Assembly: GCA_021784255.1 (NCBI GenBank)
Contig: JAJXSZ010000132.1
Coordinates: 1-8,202, forward strand
Direction: 5' to 3'
Source: Pseudomonadota bacterium
Lineage (GTDB): Bacteria; Pseudomonadota; Alphaproteobacteria; Acetobacterales; Acetobacteraceae
Length of the DNA: 8,202 nt
The notes under the pieces were generated by a model. It did no database searches. It saw only the letters and a program-made list of their open reading frames with translations, and was not told where the DNA came from. Shown one piece after another: positions 1 to 6,144 of this stretch; positions within the stretch are counted from its first letter, which is position 1; each line of letters starts with the position of its first letter. Made by a program: the position numbers and the translations under genes.

Positions 1-200
1 TCAGCAGCAACTTCACAGTGCGCAAGATCAGCTACGGCGAAGGCGTCGAGCGCGTGTTCCCGCTCTATGCGCCGACCATCGCCGAGATTGCCGTGGTGCG
101 GCAGGGCGATGTGCGCCGCGCGAAGCTCTATTACCTGCGCGACCGGCGCGGCAAGTCGGCGCGTATCGCCGAGCGCGCGCGCGAGAACGAGGCGGAGTAA
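1..200 (+). CDS. rplS: 50S ribosomal protein L19, C-terminal part (5' end outside window)
   Basis: This is the last 65 codons of the large-subunit ribosomal protein L19, which sits at the interface of the 30S and 50S subunits. The reading frame enters the window at position 3 and stops at TAA 198-200. The visible residues contain the family hallmarks: FTVRKISYGEGVERVFPLY, then a basic stretch VRRAKLYYLRDRRGK near the end, followed by a short charged tail (ARENEAE). Family members are usually about 115-130 residues, so roughly half is missing on the left. In many proteobacteria rplS ends the rpsP-rimM-trmD-rplS operon, and in several alphaproteobacteria the leucine genes follow it, as here. 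Identification is by strong motif recognition; nothing unusual is seen in the part present. Confidence 0.96.
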   Translation, partial: SSNFTVRKISYGEGVERVFPLYAPTIAEIAVVRQGDVRRAKLYYLRDRRGKSARIAERARENEAE

Positions 201-202
201 CA

Positions 203-335
203 CCGGGGGCCTTGCCCCTGGACCCCACTGGGAACGTCGTGCCCGACAGACGCTCGGCGCACGATCCCCCCAGACCCCAGCCATCGGGTTCCAAGGGCCG
301 CGGGCCCTTGGCGGGTCCAGGGCCGAGCCCTGGCC
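203..335. repeat. Palindromic intergenic element with inverted ends, three short hairpins
   Basis: The rplS-leuC gap (201-349) is almost entirely self-complementary sequence. Hairpin 1 is 203-210 with 214-221 (8 bp including one G-U, loop CTT). Hairpin 2 is 291-299 with 303-311 (CCAAGGGCC/GGCCCTTGG, 9 perfect bp, loop GCG). Hairpin 3 is 317-323 with 327-333 (CCAGGGC/GCCCTGG, 7 perfect bp, loop CGA). In addition the two outer ends are inverted copies of each other: CCCTGGACCC on the left (216-225) answers GGGTCCAGGG on the right (313-322), and similarity extends on either side. This resembles the dispersed G/C-rich intergenic palindromes found in many Acetobacteraceae and related genomes; that link is from memory, not a search. 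Hairpin 1 begins 3 bases after the rplS stop but has no T-tract, so it is not a classical terminator. It may limit read-through, stabilise mRNA ends, or be a non-autonomous repeat. Confidence 0.7.
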
Positions 336-340
336 TTCCT

Positions 341-346
341 GGGGGA
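341..346 (+). promoter_or_regulatory. Probable ribosome binding site of leuC
   Basis: The purine run GGGGGA lies just upstream of the ATG at 350, leaving only 3 bases (347-349), which is closer than the usual 5-9. It directly follows the right end of the palindromic element. It supports the ATG at 350 over the in-frame upstream extension from 212, which would read through the hairpins and has no family resemblance. Confidence 0.45.
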
Positions 347-349
347 AAC

Positions 350-1753
350 ATGGCCAAGACTCTCTTCGACAAGGTCTGGGACGCACACGTCGTCGAGCGG
401 CTGCCGGACGGCACCTGCGTGCTCTACATCGACCGCCACCTGGTTCACGAGGTGACCTCGCCGCAGGCCTTCGAGGGGCTGCGCGCGGCCGGCCGCCGCG
501 TCCGCCGGCCGGACGCGACCATCGCGGTGGTGGACCACAACGTGCCGACCACCGATCGCCAGGCCGGCATCAAGGAAGCCGATTCGCGACTGCAGGTGGA
601 GACGCTGGAACGCAACGTCGCCGCGTTCGGCGTGCCCTATATCCCGCTGCTCGACGACCGCCAGGGCATCGTCCACATCATCGGCCCGGAGGAAGGCATC
701 TCGCTGCCGGGCATGACCATCGTCTGCGGCGATTCGCACACCTCGACGCATGGCGCGCTGGGCTCGCTTGCCTTCGGCATCGGCACCTCGGAAGTGGAGC
801 ACGTGCTGGCCACCCAGACGCTGCTGCAGAGGCCGGCGAAGAACATGAACGTCGCGGTCGAGGGCAGCCTGCCCTTCGGCGTCACCGCGAAGGACATCGT
901 GCTCGCGATCATCGGACACATCGGCACCGCCGGCGGCACCGGCCACGTGATCGAATACACCGGCTCGGCGATCCGCGGCCTCGACATGGCCGGGCGGATG
1001 ACGGTCTGCAACATGTCGATCGAGGCCGGCGCGCGCGCCGGCATGATCGCGCCGGACGAGACGACCTTCGAGTACGTGCGCGGCCGGCCGATGGCGCCCA
1101 AGGGCGAAGCGCTGGAGCGCGCCATCGCCTGGTGGCGGACGCTGCCCTCCGATCCCGCCGCCGCCTATGACAAGCTGGTCCAGATCGATGCCGCAACGAT
1201 CGCGCCGATGGTGACCTGGGGCACCAGCCCCGAAGCGGTCGCGCCGATCACCGGCGCGGTGCCCGACCCGCGTGAGGTCGCCGACGAAGCCAAGCGCGCG
1301 CAGATGGAACGCATGCTGGAATACATGGCGCTCCGGCCCGGCCAGAAGCTCGCCGAGCTGGCGGTCGATGTCGTCTTCATCGGCAGCTGCACCAACGGGC
1401 GCATCGAGGACATCCGCGCCGCGGCCGCCGTGGCGCGCGGGCGCAAGGTCGCGCCCGGCGTGCGCGCGCTGGTGGTGCCCGGCTCGGGCCTGGTCAAGCG
1501 CCAGGCGGAAGCCGAGGGGCTCGATCGCGTGCTGACCGAGGCTGGCTTCGAGTGGCGCGAGGCCGGCTGCTCGATGTGCCTCGGCATGAACCCCGACAAG
1601 CTGACGCCGGGCCAGCGCTGCGCCAGCACCTCCAACCGTAACTTCGAGGGCCGCCAGGGACCGGGCGGACGCACGCACCTGCTGTCGCCGGCGATGGCGG
1701 CGGCGGCGGCGGTGACCGGACGGCTCGCGGATGTCCGGGAGCTCGCACGATGA
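350..1753 (+). CDS. leuC: 3-isopropylmalate dehydratase, large subunit
   Basis: LeuC pairs with LeuD to form isopropylmalate isomerase, which converts 2-isopropylmalate to 3-isopropylmalate through isopropylmaleate in the cytoplasm. It is an aconitase-family enzyme with a [4Fe-4S] cluster. The product is 467 residues, the normal length. It begins MAKTLFDKVWDAHVV, the expected N-terminus. Substrate and fold motifs such as DHNVPT and CGDSHTSTHGALGSLAFGIG are intact. The three cluster cysteines are present: C347 in GSCTNGR, and C407 and C410 in GCSMCLGMNPD, the same numbering as in E. coli LeuC. The C-terminus contains the expected SNRNFEGRQGPGGRTHL. The open frame extends upstream to 212 but that part is repeat sequence, so ATG 350 is chosen. 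The stop overlaps the leuD start in ATGA, implying translational coupling of the two subunits. No leucine-rich leader peptide was recognised upstream. Confidence 0.97.
   Translation: MAKTLFDKVWDAHVVERLPDGTCVLYIDRHLVHEVTSPQAFEGLRAAGRRVRRPDATIAVVDHNVPTTDRQAGIKEADSRLQVETLERNVAAFGVPYIPLLDDRQGIVHIIGPEEGISLPGMTIVCGDSHTSTHGALGSLAFGIGTSEVEHVLATQTLLQRPAKNMNVAVEGSLPFGVTAKDIVLAIIGHIGTAGGTGHVIEYTGSAIRGLDMAGRMTVCNMSIEAGARAGMIAPDETTFEYVRGRPMAPKGEALERAIAWWRTLPSDPAAAYDKLVQIDAATIAPMVTWGTSPEAVAPITGAVPDPREVADEAKRAQMERMLEYMALRPGQKLAELAVDVVFIGSCTNGRIEDIRAAAAVARGRKVAPGVRALVVPGSGLVKRQAEAEGLDRVLTEAGFEWREAGCSMCLGMNPDKLTPGQRCASTSNRNFEGRQGPGGRTHLLSPAMAAAAAVTGRLADVRELAR
1737..1741 (+). promoter_or_regulatory. Ribosome binding site of leuD inside leuC
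   Basis: GGGAG lies 8 bases before ATG 1750, inside the last codons of leuC. It supports the ATGA overlap start for leuD. Confidence 0.6.
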
Positions 1754-2376
1754 AACCGTTCACGAAGCTGACCGCGGTCGCCGCACCGCTGCCGATGGCC
1801 AACGTCGATACCGACAAGATCATCCCTGCCCGCTTTCTCAAGACGATCGAGCGCAGCGGGCTCGGCGTGCACCTGTTCGACACGCTGCGCTACGACGCGA
1901 ACGGCAGCGAGCGGCCCGGGTTCGTGCTGAACCAGGAGCCATACCGCAACGCGCAGATCCTGATCGCGCATGAGAATTTCGGCTGCGGCTCGTCGCGCGA
2001 GCACGCCCCCTGGGCGCTGCTCGATTTCGGCATCCGTTGCGTCATCGCGCCGGATTTCGCCGATATCTTCCACAACAACTGCTTCAAGAACGGCATCCTG
2101 CCGGTGCGGCTGCCGCGCGCCATCATCGATCAGCTGATGGAGGACGCGAAGCTCGGCGCCAACTCGCGCGTCACCATCGACCTCGAGGCGCAGGAGGTGG
2201 TGCGCCCGAACGGCGAGCGTATCCATTTTGAAATCGATCCATTCCGCAAGAAGCTGCTGCTCGAGGGGCTCGACGATATCGACCAGACGCTGCAGCACGC
2301 CGCCGCGATCGACGCCTACGAGGCGAAGACGAAGCGCGAGCGGAGCTTCATCCCCGGCATCGAGGTGTGCCCGTGA
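1750..2376 (+). CDS. leuD: 3-isopropylmalate dehydratase, small subunit
   Basis: LeuD is the swivelling small subunit of isopropylmalate isomerase and supplies the domain that closes over the LeuC iron-sulfur site. The product is 208 residues, typical of the bacterial LeuD type 1 family. Visible motifs are the N-terminal NVDTDKIIPARFL (residues 18-30), the conserved NFGCGSSREHAPWAL (from residue 76, with the substrate-binding GSSRE loop at 80-84), and PDFADIFHNNCFKNGILP in the middle. The C-terminus FIPGIEVCP is ordinary. The start overlaps the leuC stop by 4 bases (ATGA) and the stop overlaps the leuB start by 4 bases (GTGA), so the three genes are almost certainly one transcript with coupled translation. 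No disruption or missing residue is seen. Confidence 0.96.
   Translation: MKPFTKLTAVAAPLPMANVDTDKIIPARFLKTIERSGLGVHLFDTLRYDANGSERPGFVLNQEPYRNAQILIAHENFGCGSSREHAPWALLDFGIRCVIAPDFADIFHNNCFKNGILPVRLPRAIIDQLMEDAKLGANSRVTIDLEAQEVVRPNGERIHFEIDPFRKKLLLEGLDDIDQTLQHAAAIDAYEAKTKRERSFIPGIEVCP
2362..2365 (+). promoter_or_regulatory. Ribosome binding site that decides the leuB start
   Basis: GAGG at 2362-2365 is 7 bases before GTG 2373 but only 1 base before the alternative in-frame GTG 2367. Spacing therefore favours 2373, which also forms the GTGA overlap with the leuD stop. Confidence 0.55.
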
Positions 2377-3482
2377 TCCCCAATCGCAAGCTGCTGGTGC
2401 TGCCCGGCGACGGCGTCGGCCCCGAGGTGATGCACGAGGTCGGGCGCATCGTCGCCTGGATGCAGAAACGCGAGCGCGCCCGCTTCACGATCGTCGAGGA
2501 CCTGGTGGGCGGGGCTGCGATCGACGCGCGTGGCGTGCCGATCACCGACGAGACGATCCGGCTGGCGAAGGAGGCGGATGCGGTGCTGTTCGGCTCCGTC
2601 GGCGGGCCGAAATGGGACACGCTCGGCTTCGACCGACGCCCGGAGATCGCGATCCTGCGCCTGCGCAAGGATCTGGGCCTGTTCGCCAATCTGCGCCCGG
2701 CGACCGTGCTCGAGCCGCTGGTGGAGGCGAGCACCCTCAAGCCCGAGGTGGTGCGCGGGCTGGACCTGATGATCGTGCGCGAGAGCACCGGCGGCATCTA
2801 TTTCGGCGAGCCGCGCGGCGTCGAGACGCTGCCCGACGGGACCAAGAAGGGCATCAACACCGAAGTCTACACCACGCCCGAGATCGAACGCGTGGCGCGC
2901 GTCGCCTTCGAGCTCGCGGGCAAGCGGCAGCGGCGGCTGTGCTCGGTCGAGAAGGCCAATGTGATGGAGAGCGGGCTGCTGTGGCGGCAGACCGTGACGG
3001 CGCTGGCGAAGGATTATCCGGACGTGGCGCTGTCGCACATGTACGCCGACAATTGCGCCATGCAGCTGGTGCGCAACCCGCGCCAGTTCGACGTCATCGT
3101 GACCGGCAATCTGTTCGGCGACCTGCTCTCCGATCTCGCCTCGATGCTGACCTGCAGCCTCGGCATGCTGCCCTCGGCGACGCTGGGCGCGGTGGGAGCG
3201 GACGGCAAGCGCCACGCCCTCTATGAGCCGATCCATGGCAGCGCGCCGGACATCGCCGGGAAGGGCGTGGCCAACCCGCTGGCGCAGATGCTGAGCTTCG
3301 CAATGCTGCTACGCTATTCGCTCGACATGGAGGAGGACGCGGCCCTGATCGAACGCGCCTGCGTCAACGTGCTGGCGAGCGGGTTGCGCACGGCGGACGT
3401 GATGGCGCCTGGCTGTGCCAAGGTGGGCACCCAGGTGATGGGCGAGGCGGTGGTGCGCGAGCTCGAGAAGCTCACCGCCTGA
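2373..3482 (+). CDS. leuB: 3-isopropylmalate dehydrogenase
   Basis: LeuB oxidises and decarboxylates 3-isopropylmalate with NAD+ to 2-oxoisocaproate (4-methyl-2-oxopentanoate), the direct precursor of leucine. From GTG 2373 the product is 369 residues, within the normal 350-370 range. It starts MIPNRKLLVLPGDGVGPE, the expected first strand and loop. The catalytic features of the family are intact: R136 and Y143 in MIVRESTGGIYFGEPRG, K194 in VEKANVMESGLLWR, metal-binding D226 in YADNCAMQLV, and D250 and D254 in GDLLSDLASML. The NAD-binding segment EPIHGSAPDIAGKGVANP is also present. The alternative GTG at 2367 would add two residues, but the ribosome binding site favours 2373. It is the last gene of the leu operon. 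No convincing terminator with a T-tract follows it; a 101-base gap leads to a tRNA gene. Confidence 0.96.
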   Translation: MIPNRKLLVLPGDGVGPEVMHEVGRIVAWMQKRERARFTIVEDLVGGAAIDARGVPITDETIRLAKEADAVLFGSVGGPKWDTLGFDRRPEIAILRLRKDLGLFANLRPATVLEPLVEASTLKPEVVRGLDLMIVRESTGGIYFGEPRGVETLPDGTKKGINTEVYTTPEIERVARVAFELAGKRQRRLCSVEKANVMESGLLWRQTVTALAKDYPDVALSHMYADNCAMQLVRNPRQFDVIVTGNLFGDLLSDLASMLTCSLGMLPSATLGAVGADGKRHALYEPIHGSAPDIAGKGVANPLAQMLSFAMLLRYSLDMEEDAALIERACVNVLASGLRTADVMAPGCAKVGTQVMGEAVVRELEKLTA

Positions 3483-3541
3483 GGCGTCTCGCCCCTGCCC
3501 GGCTCACGCCTGCCAGCGCTCACCTGCCGTGCTCCGCCTCG

Positions 3542-3570
3542 CTTGCCCACCCGGCGCGGATCGTCTATGC
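3542..3570 (+). promoter_or_regulatory. Candidate promoter of the tRNA-Arg gene
   Basis: CTTGCC (3542-3547), a 17-base spacer, then CTATGC (3565-3570) resembles the alphaproteobacterial housekeeping promoter pattern CTTGAC-N17-CTATAT. Transcription would begin near 3576-3578, giving a leader of a few bases before the mature tRNA 5' end at 3584, as is usual for single tRNA genes. The match is imperfect in both boxes. The remainder of the leuB-tRNA gap (3483-3541) shows only a weak 6-bp inverted repeat (3482-3487 with 3506-3511) and no other recognisable signal. Confidence 0.4.
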
Positions 3571-3583
3571 ACCCGCTCCGGCG

Positions 3584-3660
3584 GCGCCCGTAGCTCAACT
3601 GGATAGAGCACTAGACTACGGATCTGGGGGTTAGGGGTTCGAATCCTCTCGGGCGCGCCA
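3584..3660 (+). tRNA. tRNA-Arg (anticodon ACG)
   Basis: A complete 77-base cloverleaf. The acceptor stem 3584-3590 (GCGCCCG) pairs perfectly with 3650-3656 (CGGGCGC); the discriminator base is G 3657 and the CCA end (3658-3660) is encoded. The D stem is 3593-3596 with 3606-3609. The anticodon stem is 3611-3615 with 3623-3627, one G-U pair, and the loop CTACGGA carries anticodon ACG at 3618-3620. The variable loop is 5 bases (3628-3632). The T stem is 3633-3637 with 3645-3649 around the loop TTCGAAT. In bacteria this tRNA normally has its first anticodon base deaminated to inosine by TadA and then reads CGU, CGC and CGA, which suits the many CGC codons in this window. It has its own candidate promoter upstream and is not part of a visible tRNA cluster. 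Confidence 0.97.
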
Positions 3661-3680
3661 TTTCCCTCATCGATCGAGGA

Positions 3681-3707
3681 CGCTGGCCGTCCGGCCGCAG
3701 GCCAGCG
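3681..3707 (+). terminator. Possible tRNA transcript hairpin (weak terminator candidate)
   Basis: CGCTGGCC (3681-3688) and GGCCAGCG (3700-3707) form a perfect 8-bp stem with an 11-base loop, beginning 20 bases after the tRNA CCA. There is no T-tract behind it, so intrinsic termination here is doubtful, although GC-rich bacteria often lack strong T-tracts. Confidence 0.3.
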
Positions 3708-3937
3708 GCGGCTCGGCGACGACGTTGCGACTTGCCGGTCCCCTCCGATCGTGGTCGGCAGCGCCCGGCGGCACCTGGCGGCGGCGCTGGAACATTTCGT
3801 CTGATTACCAATACCGCGCGACACGTTCACACGCCGGGGCGGCGACGGCGCCCTGCGCCATCGCGCTCGCCGGCCGCGAGGCGATGACGGCCACACGGAA
3901 TCGGCGCTAAGAGGCCAGGGCAAACAGTCCGGTTCCC

Positions 3938-3941
3938 GAGG
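3938..3941 (+). promoter_or_regulatory. Ribosome binding site of the glycosyltransferase gene
   Basis: GAGG sits 7 bases before GTG 3949, good spacing, and supports the GTG start of a gene that has no ATG near its N-terminus. Confidence 0.55.
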
Positions 3942-3948
3942 CGCGCGC

Positions 3949-5079
3949 GTGACGCTCATCGACATCGATTTCTCGCTGGCGATGCATAACCGCACCGGCC
4001 GGTTCTTCATCGGCAAGGACCTGATCGAGACCCCCCGGCTGCCGCTCGGCGACGTCTATTACTGGCGGCTCAGATCGCCACCGCGCGGCATGCTGCGATG
4101 GGCCATCGGGCGCCTGCAGCGCCACCAGGTGACGGGCCGGACGCTGGGCGGCGGCCTCGGCTGGCTGCCGCCGCGGCACTCGGCGCGGCCGCTGCTGCAC
4201 CTCGACCCCTATACCGTGCCGACCACGGTGCTGCGACGCCGCGACATCGTGCTGTGCCACGATGTCGGCCCGGTGACGCACCCGCATCTGTTCGCCCCCG
4301 ATGTCGGCGCGATCTATCGCGCGATCTACCGACTGGTGGCGGAGACCGGCCCGCATATGGTCTTCGTCAGCCATGCCTCGAAGCATGCCTTCGAGCGGCT
4401 GCACCCCGCCGCGCGCCTGGCCAGCAGCCGCGTGATCCACCCGGCGATCCGCACCGACCTCTCGGCGCGCCTGGCACGCCGGCCGGCCGGCGTCGAAACG
4501 CCGTTCCTCCTGACCGTGGGCAGCATCGGCGAGCGCAAGAACCAGGCCCGCTGCATCGCCGCCTTCGCCAGCACCGGCCTGGCGCAACGCGGCCTGCGCT
4601 ATGTCGTGTGCGGTGGCCGGGAACCGGGGTTCGAGCGCGTGGCGGCTGCCGCGGCGCAGACGCCGGGCGTGGTGCTGCTGCCATATGTCGCCGACGCCGA
4701 GCTCGCCTGGCTCTATGCCAACGCCTCGGGATTCGTCCTCGCGAGCCAGCTCGAAGGTTTCGCCATGCCCCTCATGGAAGCGGCAGCGCACGGTCTGGTC
4801 CCGCTGGTGAGCGCGGGCAGCGTGCTGGAGGACGTCGCCGGCGACGGCGCGCTCGTCGCCGGCCCCGAGGATGGCGCCAACCTCGCGGCGGGCATGGTGG
4901 CGCTGGTGCAGATGCGGCCGGAGGAGAAGGCCGGGCGCCAGCGGCGGCTGGCAGCGGCGGCGGCGCGGTTCGACGTCGCGCGGGTGCGGGCCGCGTGGCT
5001 GGGAGCTTTCGCGCAGTGGTCCGGCGCGGCGGCAGCGGCCGATGCCACGCCGCCCGGCGCGGCGTCAGGAGCGCGCTGA
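3949..5079 (+). CDS. GT4-like (GT-B fold) glycosyltransferase
   Basis: A 376-residue protein that resembles group 1 (GT4) glycosyltransferases, which move a sugar from a nucleotide donor to a growing glycan or lipid at the cytoplasmic membrane face. The donor-binding C-terminal half is clear: LLTVGSIGERKNQARCI with the conserved R196-K197 in the loop, then LPYVADAELAWLYANASGFVLAS, and the EX7E motif with E269 and E277 in EGFAMPLMEAAAHGLVPL. The N-terminal half includes VLCHDVGPVTHPHLF and MVFVSHASKHAFERL, a form often seen in exopolysaccharide and lipopolysaccharide enzymes. Donor and acceptor cannot be told from sequence. The start is GTG 3949 with a well-spaced GAGG; the frame is open upstream but without a usable start codon. 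The C-terminal 20 residues are an Ala/Gly-rich tail. It stands alone rather than in a polysaccharide cluster, and its 3' end overlaps the convergent tcuB by 15 bases. Confidence 0.85.
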   Translation: MTLIDIDFSLAMHNRTGRFFIGKDLIETPRLPLGDVYYWRLRSPPRGMLRWAIGRLQRHQVTGRTLGGGLGWLPPRHSARPLLHLDPYTVPTTVLRRRDIVLCHDVGPVTHPHLFAPDVGAIYRAIYRLVAETGPHMVFVSHASKHAFERLHPAARLASSRVIHPAIRTDLSARLARRPAGVETPFLLTVGSIGERKNQARCIAAFASTGLAQRGLRYVVCGGREPGFERVAAAAAQTPGVVLLPYVADAELAWLYANASGFVLASQLEGFAMPLMEAAAHGLVPLVSAGSVLEDVAGDGALVAGPEDGANLAAGMVALVQMRPEEKAGRQRRLAAAAARFDVARVRAAWLGAFAQWSGAAAAADATPPGAASGAR

Positions 5080-6144
5080 ATCGCGCTCCATCGCGTCGCG
5101 CACCAGGGCGGCGAAACGGTGCGGCGCGTGCAGGAACTTGCCGAACGGCATGGTGACGAACAGGCCGAGCACGAGGGCGAGGTGGAGCACGAGCAGCAGC
5201 GGCATTGCCGCGGTCTCGCGCAGCGCCAGCAGCGCCAGCCCGCTCGCGGCGATCGCGGCGAGCAGCCACAGCAGCACCTGGTCGGCCGCCAGCGTCTCCG
5301 CCGCGAGCGGCGCGGGGTCGGCCAGGCGCTTGAGTGCGATCAGGCCCGCCGCGCCGGCCAGCATCAGCACGCCGCCCGCCGTGCCGAGCAGGACCGGCAG
5401 GCTGAGCCACGGATACGGCGCGTGCCAGCCGAGCACGTGCTCGTCGATGGTAGCGACCGAGGTCGCGGCGAAGGCGAGCAGGAAGCCGCCGGCGAGCGCA
5501 TGGTGCGCATGCCGCCGCGCGCCCGAGGGCCGTTCGCCGGGATAGGGACAGAGGCCGCCGCCGCCGCCGAGATTCTTCAGCGTCGCGGCGTCGTGCAGCG
5601 CCCGCAGAACGTGGATGGACCGCGGCGTGCCGCCGAGGCCGCGCCAGGCGGCGAGCGTCGAGGCGGCCATGGCGAGGAGCGCGAACAGCAGCGTCGCCGC
5701 GCCGAGCGCGATCAGGGTTGCGAGCGGGATCACCGCGTAGAAGGCGCCGGGGCCGGTATGCGCGGTGGCGCGACCGTGCGCGCTCGCCAGTGCTGCGAGG
5801 CCGGCGGCGAGCACGGCACCGGCGGTGGCGGCGAGTGGACGGCGCAGCAGGCCGCGCAGCGCGGCCGGGCGGATCGTTTCGCTCCACGATTCATGGCGCA
5901 CGCGCGCGAGCGCCGCCGGCAGGTTGAGCGCCCATTCGTGCGGCGGCGCGTACTGGCAGGCATGGTAGCAGCCGTTGCAGCCGTGGCAGAGATTGGCAAG
6001 GAAACCGAGATCCGCGGCGGGGAATTCGCGCCGGCGTTCCATCGCCGGAAACACCGCGCAGAACCCCTCGCAGTAGCGGCAGGCGTTGCAGATCTCGAGC
6101 GCGCGCCGCGCATCCGGCATGGTTGCCGTCTCAGTTGCCTGCAT
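5065..6144 (-). CDS. tcuB: TcuB-type iron-sulfur/membrane electron-transfer protein (tricarballylate utilisation)
   Basis: TcuB of Salmonella reoxidises the flavin of the tricarballylate dehydrogenase TcuA and passes electrons to the membrane. This 359-residue protein has the family layout. A cytosolic N-terminal domain carries two CxxCxxCxxxC sets (C19, C22, C25, C29 in CNACRYCEGFC, and C53, C56, C59, C63 in CHGCNGCYHAC), suited to two [4Fe-4S] clusters. About six hydrophobic segments follow (roughly residues 103-122, 136-166, 214-232, 245-270, 290-308, 313-330), with conserved histidines such as those in ARRHAHHAL and FLHAPHR. The signature NLGGGGG and AATSVAT stretches are recognisable. 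Start choice: ATG 6144 has a purine-rich AGGGGG upstream and overlaps the tcuA end by 14 bases; ATG 6120 (351 residues) is possible because its N-terminus still includes all cysteines. It is co-transcribed with tcuA. Its last 15 bases overlap the 3' end of the convergent glycosyltransferase gene. Confidence 0.9.
   Translation of the reverse strand: MQATETATMPDARRALEICNACRYCEGFCAVFPAMERRREFPAADLGFLANLCHGCNGCYHACQYAPPHEWALNLPAALARVRHESWSETIRPAALRGLLRRPLAATAGAVLAAGLAALASAHGRATAHTGPGAFYAVIPLATLIALGAATLLFALLAMAASTLAAWRGLGGTPRSIHVLRALHDAATLKNLGGGGGLCPYPGERPSGARRHAHHALAGGFLLAFAATSVATIDEHVLGWHAPYPWLSLPVLLGTAGGVLMLAGAAGLIALKRLADPAPLAAETLAADQVLLWLLAAIAASGLALLALRETAAMPLLLVLHLALVLGLFVTMPFGKFLHAPHRFAALVRDAMERDSARS

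Larger units (their letters stand above)
3661..3948. other. Intergenic region between tRNA-Arg and the glycosyltransferase gene
   Basis: 288 bases without a supported gene. It holds the hairpin at 3681-3707 and a short AT-richer pocket around 3793-3815, unusual against the GC-rich background and the likeliest place for the promoter of the following gene, although no clear -35/-10 pair can be defended. The glycosyltransferase frame is open from 3805 but has no ATG, GTG or TTG before 3949. No copy of the tRNA 3' end, integrase or transposase remnant was seen. Small open frames here have no recognisable product. Confidence 0.5.

Noticed and set aside
212..349. N-terminal extension of leuC from the upstream in-frame start
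   Set aside because: The 46 extra residues are translated repeat sequence, and ATG 350 gives the canonical LeuC N-terminus and the E. coli cysteine numbering.
67..1170. Plus-strand open frame of 367 codons overlapping rplS and leuC
   Set aside because: Arg/Ala/Pro/Gly-rich shadow of leuC in another frame; no family resemblance.
131..1678. Long minus-strand open frame of 515 codons opposite leuC
   Set aside because: It lies antisense to the clearly coding leuC, is rich in Ala, Arg, His and Asp in the pattern of a GC-rich shadow frame, and has no recognisable domain.
1165..3236. Long minus-strand frames opposite leuC, leuD and leuB
   Set aside because: Shadows of the leu genes; the plus-strand genes have full catalytic motifs and coupled starts.
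3482..3511. Inverted repeat after leuB as an intrinsic terminator
   Set aside because: Only 6 paired bases with an 18-base loop and no T-tract; too weak to call.
3640..3660. tRNA-Arg 3' end as an integration attachment site
   Set aside because: No second copy of this segment, integrase or mobile gene was seen in the window.
3907..4791. Minus-strand frame of 294 codons opposite the glycosyltransferase
   Set aside because: No domain recognised, low-complexity composition, and the plus strand carries the EX7E and RKN motifs in the proper order.
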